Positions 28,868 through 38,014 of a stretch of DNA of 64,000 nt are shown here, piece after piece (the first letter of the stretch is position 1; every line of letters begins with the position of its first letter). The position numbers and the translations under genes are program-made. Source of the stretch: Orientia tsutsugamushi str. Boryong (lineage in GTDB: Bacteria > Pseudomonadota > Alphaproteobacteria > Rickettsiales > Rickettsiaceae); assembly GCF_000063545.1 (NCBI RefSeq), contig NC_009488.1, positions 1,116,001 through 1,180,000 of the forward strand. Reading direction: 5' to 3'. The notes beneath the pieces are model-generated. The model saw only the letters and a program-made list of their open reading frames with translations. It was not told where the DNA came from and did not search any database.

Positions 28868-29614
28868 TTATCCTAAAGAAGAGTTAAAACTAGTTATTGG
28901 CACTTCAAATGCAAAAGTTATGTAATTCTTTTCCTCTTTTGCTCTTAGTCTTCCTTTTAGCTGATGTGTAAGATGTTTAATAAATGCTAATCCTTCTCCT
29001 AGTTCTTGATATGTTACCAAATTCAAATTCTCTAGTTCAGCATTTATTCTTTCTAATTTTTCTTTAGAAGGACTTAGTCCTATGTTTTGTACTGTAAATT
29101 GTAATATTTCTGAATACTGATTGATGTTAATAGTAATTTTGCTATTCTTACTACTATTTATAATAGCACTACCAATTAACTGGCTTATTACTGCTTTTAT
29201 TCGAAAACTATCTCCAATCAGAACTGTCTTTATATCATTTTGAACATTTAGATTTATATTCTCATTTTCAAAATTTTTCCTCATTCTGATAACAGTATTA
29301 TTTATTAGTGATTCTATGTTAAATGTTTCAATCCTTATATTTGTTGATGCTATGTATTGTCTAAATAAAAAAATTATTCCATTCAGAGAAGCTATTATAT
29401 TTATCTTTTTTTTATCATAGTTATTTACGATTCGCCTAAAATATTGTATCCAATCTATGAAATTTATGCTTACTTGCCCAGATTTTTCCAGCTGACAGTA
29501 TAGTTTTTGCAATTCTGCATCTACCTGTTTTATTGTTGTGCTATTAATTCCATCTGTAGATAATTTTTCAGTTAATTTATTGATTTTATTTTGACCTTCG
29601 TATTCTATAGGCAT
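28868..29614 (-). CDS. Second histidine-kinase-like protein (copy A)
   Basis: A paralogue-like partner of the preceding gene, 248 residues, soluble. It has VLIGDSFRIKAVISQLIGSA (residues 131-150), equivalent to the kinase N-box region with Ser for Asn, and the C-terminal GEGLAFIKHLTHQLKGRLRA that resembles the G2/F region. The G1 DxGxG motif is replaced by QNIGLSPS and there is no H-box His, so catalytic activity is doubtful. It heads an operon of two kinase-like genes and a SpoT-like gene, transcribed away from dam. The copy at 42845-43591 is identical. Confidence 0.72.
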   Translation of the reverse strand: MPIEYEGQNKINKLTEKLSTDGINSTTIKQVDAELQKLYCQLEKSGQVSINFIDWIQYFRRIVNNYDKKKINIIASLNGIIFLFRQYIASTNIRIETFNIESLINNTVIRMRKNFENENINLNVQNDIKTVLIGDSFRIKAVISQLIGSAIINSSKNSKITININQYSEILQFTVQNIGLSPSKEKLERINAELENLNLVTYQELGEGLAFIKHLTHQLKGRLRAKEEKNYITFAFEVPITSFNSSLG

Positions 29615-29714
29615 AGAATTACCCTGCTATTTAAGTTGTTAAATTGCTTCCTAGAGATTAAAAAGAAAATTTTGCGGTTTAAGTTTTAATCTCTATCAGA
29701 ATATTATCTAAATC

Positions 29715-30147
29715 TTAAATCTCAGATAACATCAGGTATACAGTATCATTTCGGTTTTTGTCAGTACATGACTTTTTGTCATAATTATGAAATTTTTTCA
29801 TCTTTTTTAAAATAGATGCGAAATTATCGCATTGTATCTCTAGCTACAAAAATATCATTAAAAAAGATTTACAAAAAAGCTCTGCAATAGTTATTATTAC
29901 TAGCTTTAAGGCTTATTTTTTGCTCTAATTCATGGTAGAGATTAAACTAAATCAAAATTCTTGTGTCAACAGCAATTTCTAATGAACTAAAGCCTTTTCT
30001 TCACTGGGTTGGAAGTAAAAGGAGAATTGTTAATAAATTAATAGAGCATCTTCCTTCAGGGCCATACTATAATTACCATGAACCATTCCTTGGTGGATGG
30101 GCTCTTTATTTTTTCAGGTCAGGCATCTGTTTAAACAATGTTTTTTA
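29715..30147 (+). repeat. Direct repeat of the dam upstream region, copy 1
   Basis: CTTAAATCTCAGATAACATC through the first 60 codons of dam occurs here and, with about 10% differences, at 31024-31456. The third copy is the inverted arm at 42313-42745. Confidence 0.85.
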
Positions 30148-30175
30148 TCCGATATTAACTAAGGTTTATTGCTGA
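29963..30175 (+). pseudogene. dam fragment (N-terminal, copy 1)
   Basis: Start of an adenine-specific DNA methyltransferase (MT-A70/D12 class). LHWVGSKRRIVNKLIEHLPS and NYHEPFLGGW hold the SAM-binding region (family PFLGGG). Two extra bases in GGTGGATGGGCTC shift the frame, and at about 30147 homology ends. No catalytic DPPY region remains. Confidence 0.85.
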
Positions 30176-30266
30176 TACTTTTGCTGATGAAATTATAATT
30201 TTGCTTTGCTGAGGTTTAAAAAAAGTAGGAAGTCAAAACATGACTTCCATATAGCGCTATAATTGA

Positions 30267-30797
30267 TTATTCAACACCTAAATCACCTGATAAAAACTCT
30301 TCAAATTGATCAAGATTTAAAATGTGAGTTTGTTCATAATAATTGTTTAGTTTTTGATCTTCAGCAAACTCTTGTAATTCATTTTTGGCATCCTCATTTA
30401 AATCATTAGATACAATAATTAAAACTTTAGCACGTTCTAACTCTGTCTTTTTAATCATGCCAAGAGATTTATTCTGATGTGCAGCCATCTCAGATGTAAG
30501 TTCATCCTTATGATTATGACTAAAATCTTTTACTAAATACACCGTATTATATGACCTTGGATGATCATAATTTACATATTCTACTGAATATATTCTATTA
30601 CTAAAATGATGATCATTAACTTGTCCATTACCTTTACTTTCATAAAAACGAGCTACCTGAGTAATATTAAAATTTTGGTCATCAGTTTCTCCAATAACAA
30701 TTAAAGACTTATTTGTTTTTTCTGTCTTGAATAAAAAATCGATTGTTTTCTTTCCAAGGTCTGATAACTGTTCAAAATATCTTCTATACATAATCAC
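30267..30797 (-). CDS. Hypothetical protein, 176 residues
   Basis: I do not recognise this protein. It starts MIMYRRYFEQLSDLGKKTID and looks soluble and charged, with no signal peptide or membrane segment. The middle has SKGNGQVNDHHFSNRIYSVE and AHQNKSLGMIKKTELERAKV, and the C-terminus is acidic (LDQFEEFLSGDLGVE). The pattern VLIIVSNDL, a short beta-strand followed by a helix, hints at an alpha/beta fold. It lies alone between two dam fragments, outside the inverted repeat, with intact coding over its whole length, so it is probably a real gene. Confidence 0.65.
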   Translation of the reverse strand: MIMYRRYFEQLSDLGKKTIDFLFKTEKTNKSLIVIGETDDQNFNITQVARFYESKGNGQVNDHHFSNRIYSVEYVNYDHPRSYNTVYLVKDFSHNHKDELTSEMAAHQNKSLGMIKKTELERAKVLIIVSNDLNEDAKNELQEFAEDQKLNNYYEQTHILNLDQFEEFLSGDLGVE

Positions 30798-31023
30798 CTC
30801 TCATTTAAGATTAAGTCATATTATTATACTTTATACTATCTATATTTTCAAGAATTATCCTTAACTAATATTTTTTCTAACCTCTTCTGTACATTGAATT
30901 CTGATTTATTATTCTAAACTGATTATTTCTGTTGAAAGTAGTAAGGAAAATAGCGAGAGATTAGTTTCTAAAAGAGATATATGACTTTGAAACGGAATAA
31001 AATTTAGTTAGATATCATTTATA

Positions 31024-31456
31024 CCTTAAATCTCAGATAACATCAGGTATACAGTATCATTTCGATTTTTATCAGTACATGGCTTTTTGTAATATTTCTG
31101 AAAATTTTTTCATTTTTTTAAAATAGATGCGAAATTATCGCATTGTATCTCTAGCTACAAAAATATCATTCAAAAAAGATTTACAAAAAAAGCTCTGTAA
31201 CAGTTATTATTACTGGCTTCAAGGCTTGTTTTCTGCTATAATTCATAGTAGAGATTTAATTAATCAAAAATTCTTGTGTCAACAGCAATTTCTAATGAAC
31301 CAAAGCCTTTTATTCACTGGGTTGGAGGCTAAAGGAGAATTGTTAATAAATTAATAGAACATCTTCCTTCAGGGCCATACTATAATTACCATGAACCATT
31401 CCTTGGTGGAGGTGCTTTATTTTTTCAAGTTAGGCATCTGTTTAAACAATGTTTTT
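31024..31456 (+). repeat. Direct repeat of the dam upstream region, copy 2
   Basis: Second copy of the 29715-30147 block, with scattered substitutions and small indels. It includes the same leader (ATGCGAAATTATCGCATTGT) and the dam 5' end. Confidence 0.85.
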
Positions 31457-32076
31457 TGTCTGATATTAATCTCGACTTAATTACTAGTTATCACGCTGTA
31501 AAAAAGAATCCAAATGAAGTCAACAGGTTACTAAATCTATATCACAAAAACCATTCTGAAAATCACTACTATAAAATAAGAGACAATTATTATAGTAATG
31601 ATCCTAATGATATCACGGCAAAATTTATATATCTTAATAAATACTCTTTTAGAGGAATTTATAGGCTAAACAGAGATGGTACATCTGCTCAAACATTTTC
31701 TGATAAGCAATATCTTAAGCTTCATATTTGCTCTAGAATAAATAAATGTAGTAACCTTCTGGCTGGTGTATCAATTTGCGCTATGGATTTTTCGTTTATA
31801 GAACCTAAAAAAGGTGACTTCGTTTATCTTGATCAGCCTTACCACCAATCAGGAGAACGTTTCTATACCAGAGTTCCATTTGATGAAAAAGAGCAAATCA
31901 GACTACGGGATTTTGTTTATGAACTAAACAATAAAGGTGTTAAAATTATGCTTTCAAATAATAATACTGCATTCATTAGAGACATATACAAAGACTTTTT
32001 CATCACTCATATTCCAGTCACATACTCAATCAATGAACAGCGAAATTTCGTTAATGAGCTAATCATTACTAACTAA
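31276..32076 (+). pseudogene. dam with in-frame stop and altered DPPY (copy 2)
   Basis: DNA adenine methyltransferase, 266 codons from GTG 31276, near the family length. The N-terminal FLGGGALFFQVRHLFKQCF is intact here. Codon ~18 is TAA (VGG-stop-RRIVNK), where copy 1 has an AAA lysine codon. The catalytic motif IV reads DQPY instead of DPPY. A downstream TTG at 31456 opens a 206-residue frame lacking the SAM-binding FxGxG region. It is likely inactive on both counts. Confidence 0.88.
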
Positions 32077-32092
32077 TAAAACCTGTTAGTAA

Positions 32093-32614
32093 TTAGAAAT
32101 GAAGCCGCGACCCAATACGTATATGAATAGGAAATGGTCTATAGTTAGCCATTGTGCTACATTCAATGTCTAAATATTCTAAATATCTATCTTTTTTTGA
32201 TAAGTTTATTGTTGTACCAACTCCAAGCTCTATACCAGTACAACTACAACACTTGAAAACTGATATTAGTCCACCTGTAACAAAAATTGACGCTTTGTTA
32301 CCTTCAATTATATTGTAATAATAATTTCCTTGAATAAAGTTATCTTGAAAGATATAAATTCCTAATTTTACATCTATTCTATGCCGATCTAATCTATAAC
32401 CAACTCCAGCTTCTAATATATAATAATAACAGTTAGTAGTTTCAAGAGCACTTGAAAATTTTAGATAAAATGGAAAAGCATTAGACACAATACTGGATTT
32501 AGAATTTTCAGAGTTGTTATATCTATCTGCTGCATATATAGATTGTGAAAATAATATAACAGATGCTAATATAACAGCATAACACGGTTGTAAAAGTGAT
32601 TTCAAAATACTCAT
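32093..32614 (-). CDS. Putative outer-membrane beta-barrel protein
   Basis: A 173-residue product with a clear signal peptide (CYAVILASVILFSQSIYA, cleavage near residue 29). The mature part alternates hydrophobic and polar residues (YYYILEAGVGYRLDRHRIDV, then KLGIYIFQDNF) and ends in Phe (IRIGSRLHF), the usual outer-membrane signal. A small barrel of the OmpA/opacity type would fit the size. I know no named homologue. It has a cluster of Cys (FKCCSCTGIELG). The frame is intact and convergent with dam. Confidence 0.65.
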   Translation of the reverse strand: MSILKSLLQPCYAVILASVILFSQSIYAADRYNNSENSKSSIVSNAFPFYLKFSSALETTNCYYYILEAGVGYRLDRHRIDVKLGIYIFQDNFIQGNYYYNIIEGNKASIFVTGGLISVFKCCSCTGIELGVGTTINLSKKDRYLEYLDIECSTMANYRPFPIHIRIGSRLHF

Positions 32615-32715
32615 AGCAGTATCTATCTAATTTAATATTTTTTATACAGTTAATGTTAATTATACTTTTTGTCAATTCTATTTCCTGGAATTAATCTATA
32701 GTTGTCTGTTGAAAA

Positions 32716-33045
32716 TTAATACCATGGTACCGATTGTTCAGTTAAAAGATTTAATACATCTGCATTACCGCTTTTAGCAGCATAATCTATAGGATTCATG
32801 CCGTTATCATCTTTTGCATCAATATCTGCTCCATAATCAATCAAAAGCTGTATAACATCTATGCTTTCAGCGCGAACAGCAATATGTAGTAGTGTTTCTC
32901 CATTATCATATTTTTTATTAATACTAGTAGAATTATGTTTTAGCATAATTTCTAAAGGTTCTACACATCTGCATTCAACAGCATCAGATAAAGGGGTATT
33001 ACCTTGATTATCTTCGATATTTACATCAGCATTATATTTTAGCAG
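32716..33045 (-). pseudogene. Ankyrin gene, 3' part (split by group II intron)
   Basis: Ankyrin repeats LLKYNADVNIEDNQGNTPLS, LLHIAVRAESIDVIQLLIDY and GADIDAKDDNGMNPIDYAAK, ending QSVPWY. The 5' part lies at 35369-35714; between them an antisense group II intron is inserted. The first residues of the apparent frame (up to position 33090) are intron sequence. If the intron were absent the two parts would join as ALSG-LLKYNADVN. Confidence 0.85.
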
Positions 33046-35368
33046 GTGCGACATGAGGTCGCTCAAACAGAGACTACAGAGATGTAGCAAGGTTGCATTT
33101 GAACCTTAGTTACCGCTATTGCGGTGCGAGATTGGCAACGGTCTTGTACTAAGTGCGATAGAAAGCCTAACTAAAGTACTAATCTGGATGGGAAATAGGG
33201 CAAGGTAAAGTTAAAATTGGTTAAACGAAAGTGAATCTTCGTATGGAAAATATCGTAAACGCAGAAGCAGATACTCCAGATAAATTCTGTTATATGGATA
33301 AAGCTGAAAAGCTTAGCTGTAAGAAGGAATACGCATCCTTCTTTAAAAATGCCAGCTCCTCGGTATAAAGAAGATAGCCAACTTAACGTATCCTCTGATG
33401 AGTGAAACATGGTAAGCCTATTATTAGGCAGCTGATAGTAGGTAAGAGAGGTCTTAGAAAGCAAATGACACTAAGTCGAAAGACTACAGGAATTAATAAC
33501 TGAGTGTATAGGCATTTATATGTGCTAATCAGAAATGATGCTAACTTAAGACTGGTGATTTACCCTAAATAGGTAAACAAGATTATGAATTAATTGGAAA
33601 AGTTGGATGCTAAACGCAAATGTAACAATTGAGACTAAGGATAATTTCAAGAAAATCTATTGGCATTCAATAGATTGGAAAGAAATTATACAAAAGGTTA
33701 ATAATCTTCGTAGACGTATTTATATGGCATCTGCAAATGGTAATATGAAGTTAGTACGTAACTTACAAAGATTGATGTTAAGGTCAAGAGCAAATAGGTT
33801 ACTTGCTATAAGACGTGTTAACTCAAATCAACAAAGGACGAAAAAGTCCTGGAGTTGATAAAATAGTTGTTAATACAGATAAAGAAAGGAATCTGTTGAT
33901 GGAAATAGCAGATAACAGACTATCATCTGTAAAACCGATTAAGCGTGTGTACATACCAAAAAGTAACGGCAAATCTAGACCTTTAGGGTTGCAGACTATT
34001 TTGGATAGGTGTAGGCAAGCTGTTGTAAAATCAGCACTTGAACCATATTGGGAAGCTAAGTTTGAAGGTTGCAGTTATGGCTTTAGACCTGGACGTAGCG
34101 CTCATGATGCAATACAGAGAATATCTGGTATTATTCGCCATGGAACTAATAGAAATTGGATATTAGATGCTGATATCAAAGGAGCATTTGATAATATTGA
34201 TCATAATTTTCTTTTGGAAATTATAGGAAATTTCCCGGCTCGTAATTGGATTCAAGCATGGCTTAAATCTGGTGTAATGCAGGATTATCAAATTATCAAA
34301 ACAACAACTGGCACTCCACAAGGTGGATTAATTTCTCCATTACTTTTAAACATAACTCTTCATGGAATGGGTGATATACTTAATATTATCTATAATAAAT
34401 ATGATCACCTTCATTCTAAATCCGAATATGCTTTAGTGAGATACGCTGATGATTTTGTAATTTGTGCTAAGTCAGAAAGCTCATGTATCAGAGCCAAAAG
34501 TATTATTAATGATTGGTTAAGTATTAGAGGCTTAGAATTGTCGAAGGAAAAAACCAGGATACTTCATATTAATGAGGGTTTTGATTTCATTGGATTTAAT
34601 ATTCGACAATATAACACCAATAGTACAAGAAGAGGTATAGCTCTACTAGTTAAACCGTCTAAAGACTCTATAAAGTTGTTTAAAAAACGAATGTCAATAG
34701 AATGGAAAAAAAGTTTCTCATGGAATATTGATAGAATAATTGATAATCTAAATTCTAAAATATTTGGATGGTGCAGTTATTTTAACAAAGTCGTATCAAA
34801 AAAAAATTTTTCCAATTTAGACTGCTGAATGTGGATTCGACAAGCAAGATTTGCATGTAGAAAACATCCTAAAAAATCCTGGGAATGGCTTAAGAAAAAG
34901 TATTGGGGACGCATTAAAGGCAGAAATGATAATTGGGTCTTTATGAATAAAGATCTATATCTATGGAAATTACAATGGACAACGATCAAACGACATATTC
35001 TTGTTAAAGGTAAATCTTCTCCCGATAATTCAAAACTTAGAGAATATTGGCATAAACGTCAGGCTGATAGTCCTAAGTATTTGTTTAAATCCAGGCAGAT
35101 TCTTTGGCGTAGACAAAAAGGTAAATGTCTTGTTTGTTTTGATTTAATAGATAATGGTGAAAATGTTCATGTACATCATATAACTCCTATAAGATGTGGT
35201 GGCATTGACCATATTAACAATTTGTGCTTATTGCATGAAAACTGCCATCAACAAGTACACAGTAATCGCGGACAACTTATTGCAGCTGTTTGTAAATTGC
35301 TTGAGCCGTATGCGGAGTAATTCGCTTGTACGATTCTTTGGGAGGAAAAGCGCTCCTGCGCTTACCTA
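33046..35368 (+). mobile_element. Group II intron, antisense in an ankyrin gene
   Basis: The 5' end GTGCGACATGAGGTCGCTC fits the GUGYG consensus. The 3' part shows a domain V hairpin at 35303-35338 (GAGCCGTATGCGGAG, loop, then GTACGATTCTTT), followed by a domain VI-like stem with AAGCGC/GCGCTT near 35348-35362. The 3' end is uncertain by about 3 bases. The intron lies on the opposite strand to the host ankyrin gene, so it cannot splice from that gene's mRNA. Confidence 0.88.
33607..35320 (+). pseudogene. Group II intron-encoded reverse transcriptase/maturase with HNH domain
   Basis: The RT0 region reads KKIYWHSIDWKEIIQKVNNL. A small insertion at about 33812 shifts the frame to GRKSPGVDKIVV. 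The reverse transcriptase core is complete: YIPKSNGKSRPLGLQTILDR, YGFRPGRSAHDAI, TGTPQGGLISPLLLNI and the catalytic VRYADDFVICA. A TGA at 34826-34828 interrupts the maturase (X) domain where a Trp codon would fit. The rest holds WCSYFNKV before and, after it, an HNH nuclease (CLVCFD, HVHHITPIRCGG, HENCHQQVH). Two lesions make self-mobility unlikely. Confidence 0.9.
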
Positions 35369-35714
35369 CCCGCTTAATGCTATATGATCATTGCAATATG
35401 TAGGATATTTTTCGAAAAATTCATAATATACTTGAATTCTGTCAACGACAAGATGTAAAGCAGTGTGCAACGACAAGATGTAAAGCAGTGTGCCCATCAT
35501 TATCTTGTGCGTTTACGTTAGCTCCATTGTTCAGCAAAATCTCAGCAATAGGTAGATTCTTATATTTTAAAGCAACAGATAAAGCTGTAGTACCATCTTT
35601 ATATTTTGAATTGACAAGTGTACTATCCTTATTAATAAGCTGCTTCACTTTTTCAATATCACCATCTTGAATAGCGCTATGTAAGGTATATTTAGCCTTA
35701 GATTTGAATATCAT
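35369..35714 (-). pseudogene. Ankyrin gene, 5' part (split by group II intron)
   Basis: Start of an ankyrin protein: MIFKSKAKYTLHSAIQDGDI, then KDGTTALSVALKYKNLPIAE and ILLNNGANVNAQDNDGHTAL. A 25-bp tandem duplication (35443-35467 and 35468-35492) shifts the frame and gives an early stop after VVAHCFTSCR. Without it the frame continues HLVVDRIQVYYEFFEKYP to the intron site. So the gene has two independent lesions. Confidence 0.85.
35443..35492. repeat. 25-bp tandem duplication
   Basis: CAACGACAAGATGTAAAGCA plus GTGTG occurs twice head to tail, disrupting the ankyrin reading frame. Confidence 0.95.
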
Positions 35715-35753
35715 ATATATTTAATCCATTCATTCTCAATTATTTACTACATT

Positions 35754-36329
35754 TTAACTAGCATGAAGTTTACAATATTCACTTAAGCGTTCTCCAATCT
35801 CTGGTAGTTTAAGGTATTCAGCAAGAGCTATAAATTCTTGCTGAGTTTCAAATATTATTTCTTGCCTTTTTTGAGGAGGTTTGATGAATATAGTTGTAAT
35901 ATTATGGAATCTATCAAAAAGTTTGATCAGTAATAGTTCTGTTTTATTTTGGCTGCGTAATATTTGTATCATTTCCATAGCACTGATTTTCTTATTATCC
36001 CTAACTCTGGTAAGGTCTGAAACCTGTTCTGCAATATTACTACCAAATTCGTAACTTATTCTTTCTTTAGTTAGTTTTGTGTCTTCAAGTGTATCATGTA
36101 GTATTGCAGTAATAATTGTATCTGTTTCAAAGCTGTGGTCTGATACCATGTGAGCTACTTTCAATGGATGTGTATAGTATAGTTCTCCAGTATCTCTCTT
36201 TTGCTGGCCATGATATTTTTTAGCGTAAAGTATTGCTCTTTCAACTTTATCAAGATCAATTTTGGTGTTAAATCTTACGTTGGTTCTGAGCAGCTTATTT
36301 ATTAAGCTCTCACTATAAAAATCTATCAT
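35754..36329 (-). CDS. SpoT-like stand-alone HD hydrolase, intact
   Basis: A 191-residue protein equal to the hydrolase half of RelA/SpoT. It has the His of YYTHPLKVAHMV, ILHDTLEDTKLT (HD pair, then ED), SDLTRVRDNKKIS and KLFDRFHNITTIF. These are the metal and substrate residues that hydrolyse (p)ppGpp to GDP/GTP. The synthetase, TGS and ACT domains are absent. RAGEs and rickettsial genomes carry many such small SpoT paralogues. This is the only uninterrupted one in the window. It lies between a broken ankyrin gene and a broken dnaB. Confidence 0.9.
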   Translation of the reverse strand: MIDFYSESLINKLLRTNVRFNTKIDLDKVERAILYAKKYHGQQKRDTGELYYTHPLKVAHMVSDHSFETDTIITAILHDTLEDTKLTKERISYEFGSNIAEQVSDLTRVRDNKKISAMEMIQILRSQNKTELLLIKLFDRFHNITTIFIKPPQKRQEIIFETQQEFIALAEYLKLPEIGERLSEYCKLHAS

Positions 36330-36556
36330 TTTCCATCTCTAAATGGTTATTAATAAATTATACCATAATTCAAACTTTTTGTATACTCCAATCCCAGATA
36401 AAAACTGGAAAAGAAGCAAATTAAATTATAAAATTTTTGATTCAGTTATCACGAACTAACCTTAAGTTGTATATCTCTGGTGTTAATGAGTAAAATTTTG
36501 CTGTAATTTTTTTTTTTGGACCAGCATTTTTTCATTTATGCATAATCTAGTGTTTA

Positions 36557-37990
36557 TTAACCTTGCTGAGAGTTTTTAACAATATTGCCAAATTTAGAAT
36601 ACTGATTAGTATAGTGTAACTTCACTGTACCAACTGGCCCATTACGGTGTTTAGCAACAATTATTTCAGCAGTATTATGACATCTATCTTGTTTAGCAAT
36701 CCATTCCGTATATTCTGGCGTTCCAGGAGCTGGCTCTGATCTAGATAAGTAATATTCGTCACGATATATAAGCATTACAATATCGGCATCCTGTTCAATG
36801 GAGCCTGATTCTCTTAGATCTGATAGCAACGGCTTTTTATCAGGCCTTTGTTCAACAGCTCTAGATAATTGTGATAATGCAATTATTGGAATATTAAGTT
36901 CTTTTGCAAGTGCTTTTAGGCTTTGAGTAATTTCAGAAATTTCATTTACTCTATTATATTGACTTCTATTTGAATCAATCTTAATTAACTGCAAATAATC
37001 AATAAATAATATTGCTAAATTATGAGTGCGTTTAAGTCTACGAGCTCGTGATCTAATTGCTGATATTGAGATTGCAGGAGCATCATCTATAAAAAAATTC
37101 CACTTTTGTATTTCATTTTGTACAGTCTTTAACTTATCAACATCTTGTTCACCTATTTTACCGTTAAATAATGCAGAGCTATTAATTTCAGATTCTATAG
37201 AAAGAATTCGAGTAGAGATTTGCTGAGATGACATTTCTAAAGAAAAGAAGCCAACTGATGGTACATTATCTTTAGTATTTTTTTGAGTAAGAAAATATTT
37301 ACAAGCATTTATTGCTAAGTTAACTCCTAAAGCAGTTTTACCCATTGAGGGCCTGCCAGCTAATATTATTAGGTCAGAATTTTTAAATCCTCCAAGCTTT
37401 GAATCAAGGTCAGGTAGTCCACTACTAATACCGTTAATAGAGTTTTTATTTTTAATAGCAGATGAAATTGATGTCCATGATTCTTCAATTGAAGTTTATA
37501 ATTTTATAAATCCTTGACTTAAAGTTCCTCTTGAAGCTAGATCATATAATTGAGATTCAGCAGTTTCGATCTTACTGATAGCTGTATCTGCTAAAGTAGA
37601 AGAATATGCATTCGTTGCTATTTTTTCTGCAATTTCAATTAAATAACGCCGCAGTGCGAGATCATATACTATTTTGCCGTATTCATTAACATTAACTATA
37701 CTTAATGCTAAAGTTGTAAGTTTAGCTAGATAATCTACTCCACCTATTTCCTCAAATGCGAGTTCATTGCCTAGCATATTTTTGAGCGAAATTACAGTAG
37801 CACTAATTCCTTTACTAATAATGAGATTAATTGACTTATATATTTTACCATGTAATGGTTCATAAAAATGTTCCGGCAGTAAAAATTCGTTAATGTTATA
37901 TAGCGCACGATTGTTAATCAGAATTGCCCCAAGTATCATTTGCTCTGCTTAAATATTATTTGGAGCAATCTTTGCAAGATCTTTTTCCAT
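36557..37990 (-). pseudogene. dnaB-like replicative helicase with two in-frame stops
   Basis: The frame is 478 codons, the full length of DnaB. The N-terminal domain reads EQMILGAILINNRALYNINE and the C-terminal RecA-like domain has Walker A GRPSMGKTALGVNLAINAC, AILFIDYLQL (Walker B) and LSQLSRAVEQRPDKKPLLSD. TAA codons at 37949-37951 (codon 14) and 37496-37498 break it; no frameshift is needed. RAGEs carry a second DnaB-like gene, so the chromosomal dnaB is probably elsewhere. Fragments starting at 37939 and 37345 are still open. Confidence 0.92.
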
Positions 37991-38014
37991 ATCACTCTTT
38001 AAATTTTATTAAAA

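Larger units (their letters stand above)
20774..30146 (+). repeat. Inverted repeat 1, left arm (pairs with 42313-51685)
   Basis: About 9.37 kb from traF to the start of dam are repeated in inverted orientation at 42313-51685. All encoded reads I compared beyond traF are identical in both arms. Homology continues outward to about 20560/51900 with clear divergence. Confidence 0.93.

Noticed and set aside
33171-33464. Minus-strand open frame in the 5' part of the group II intron
   Set aside because: It lies in the structured intron RNA region; no protein similarity is seen.
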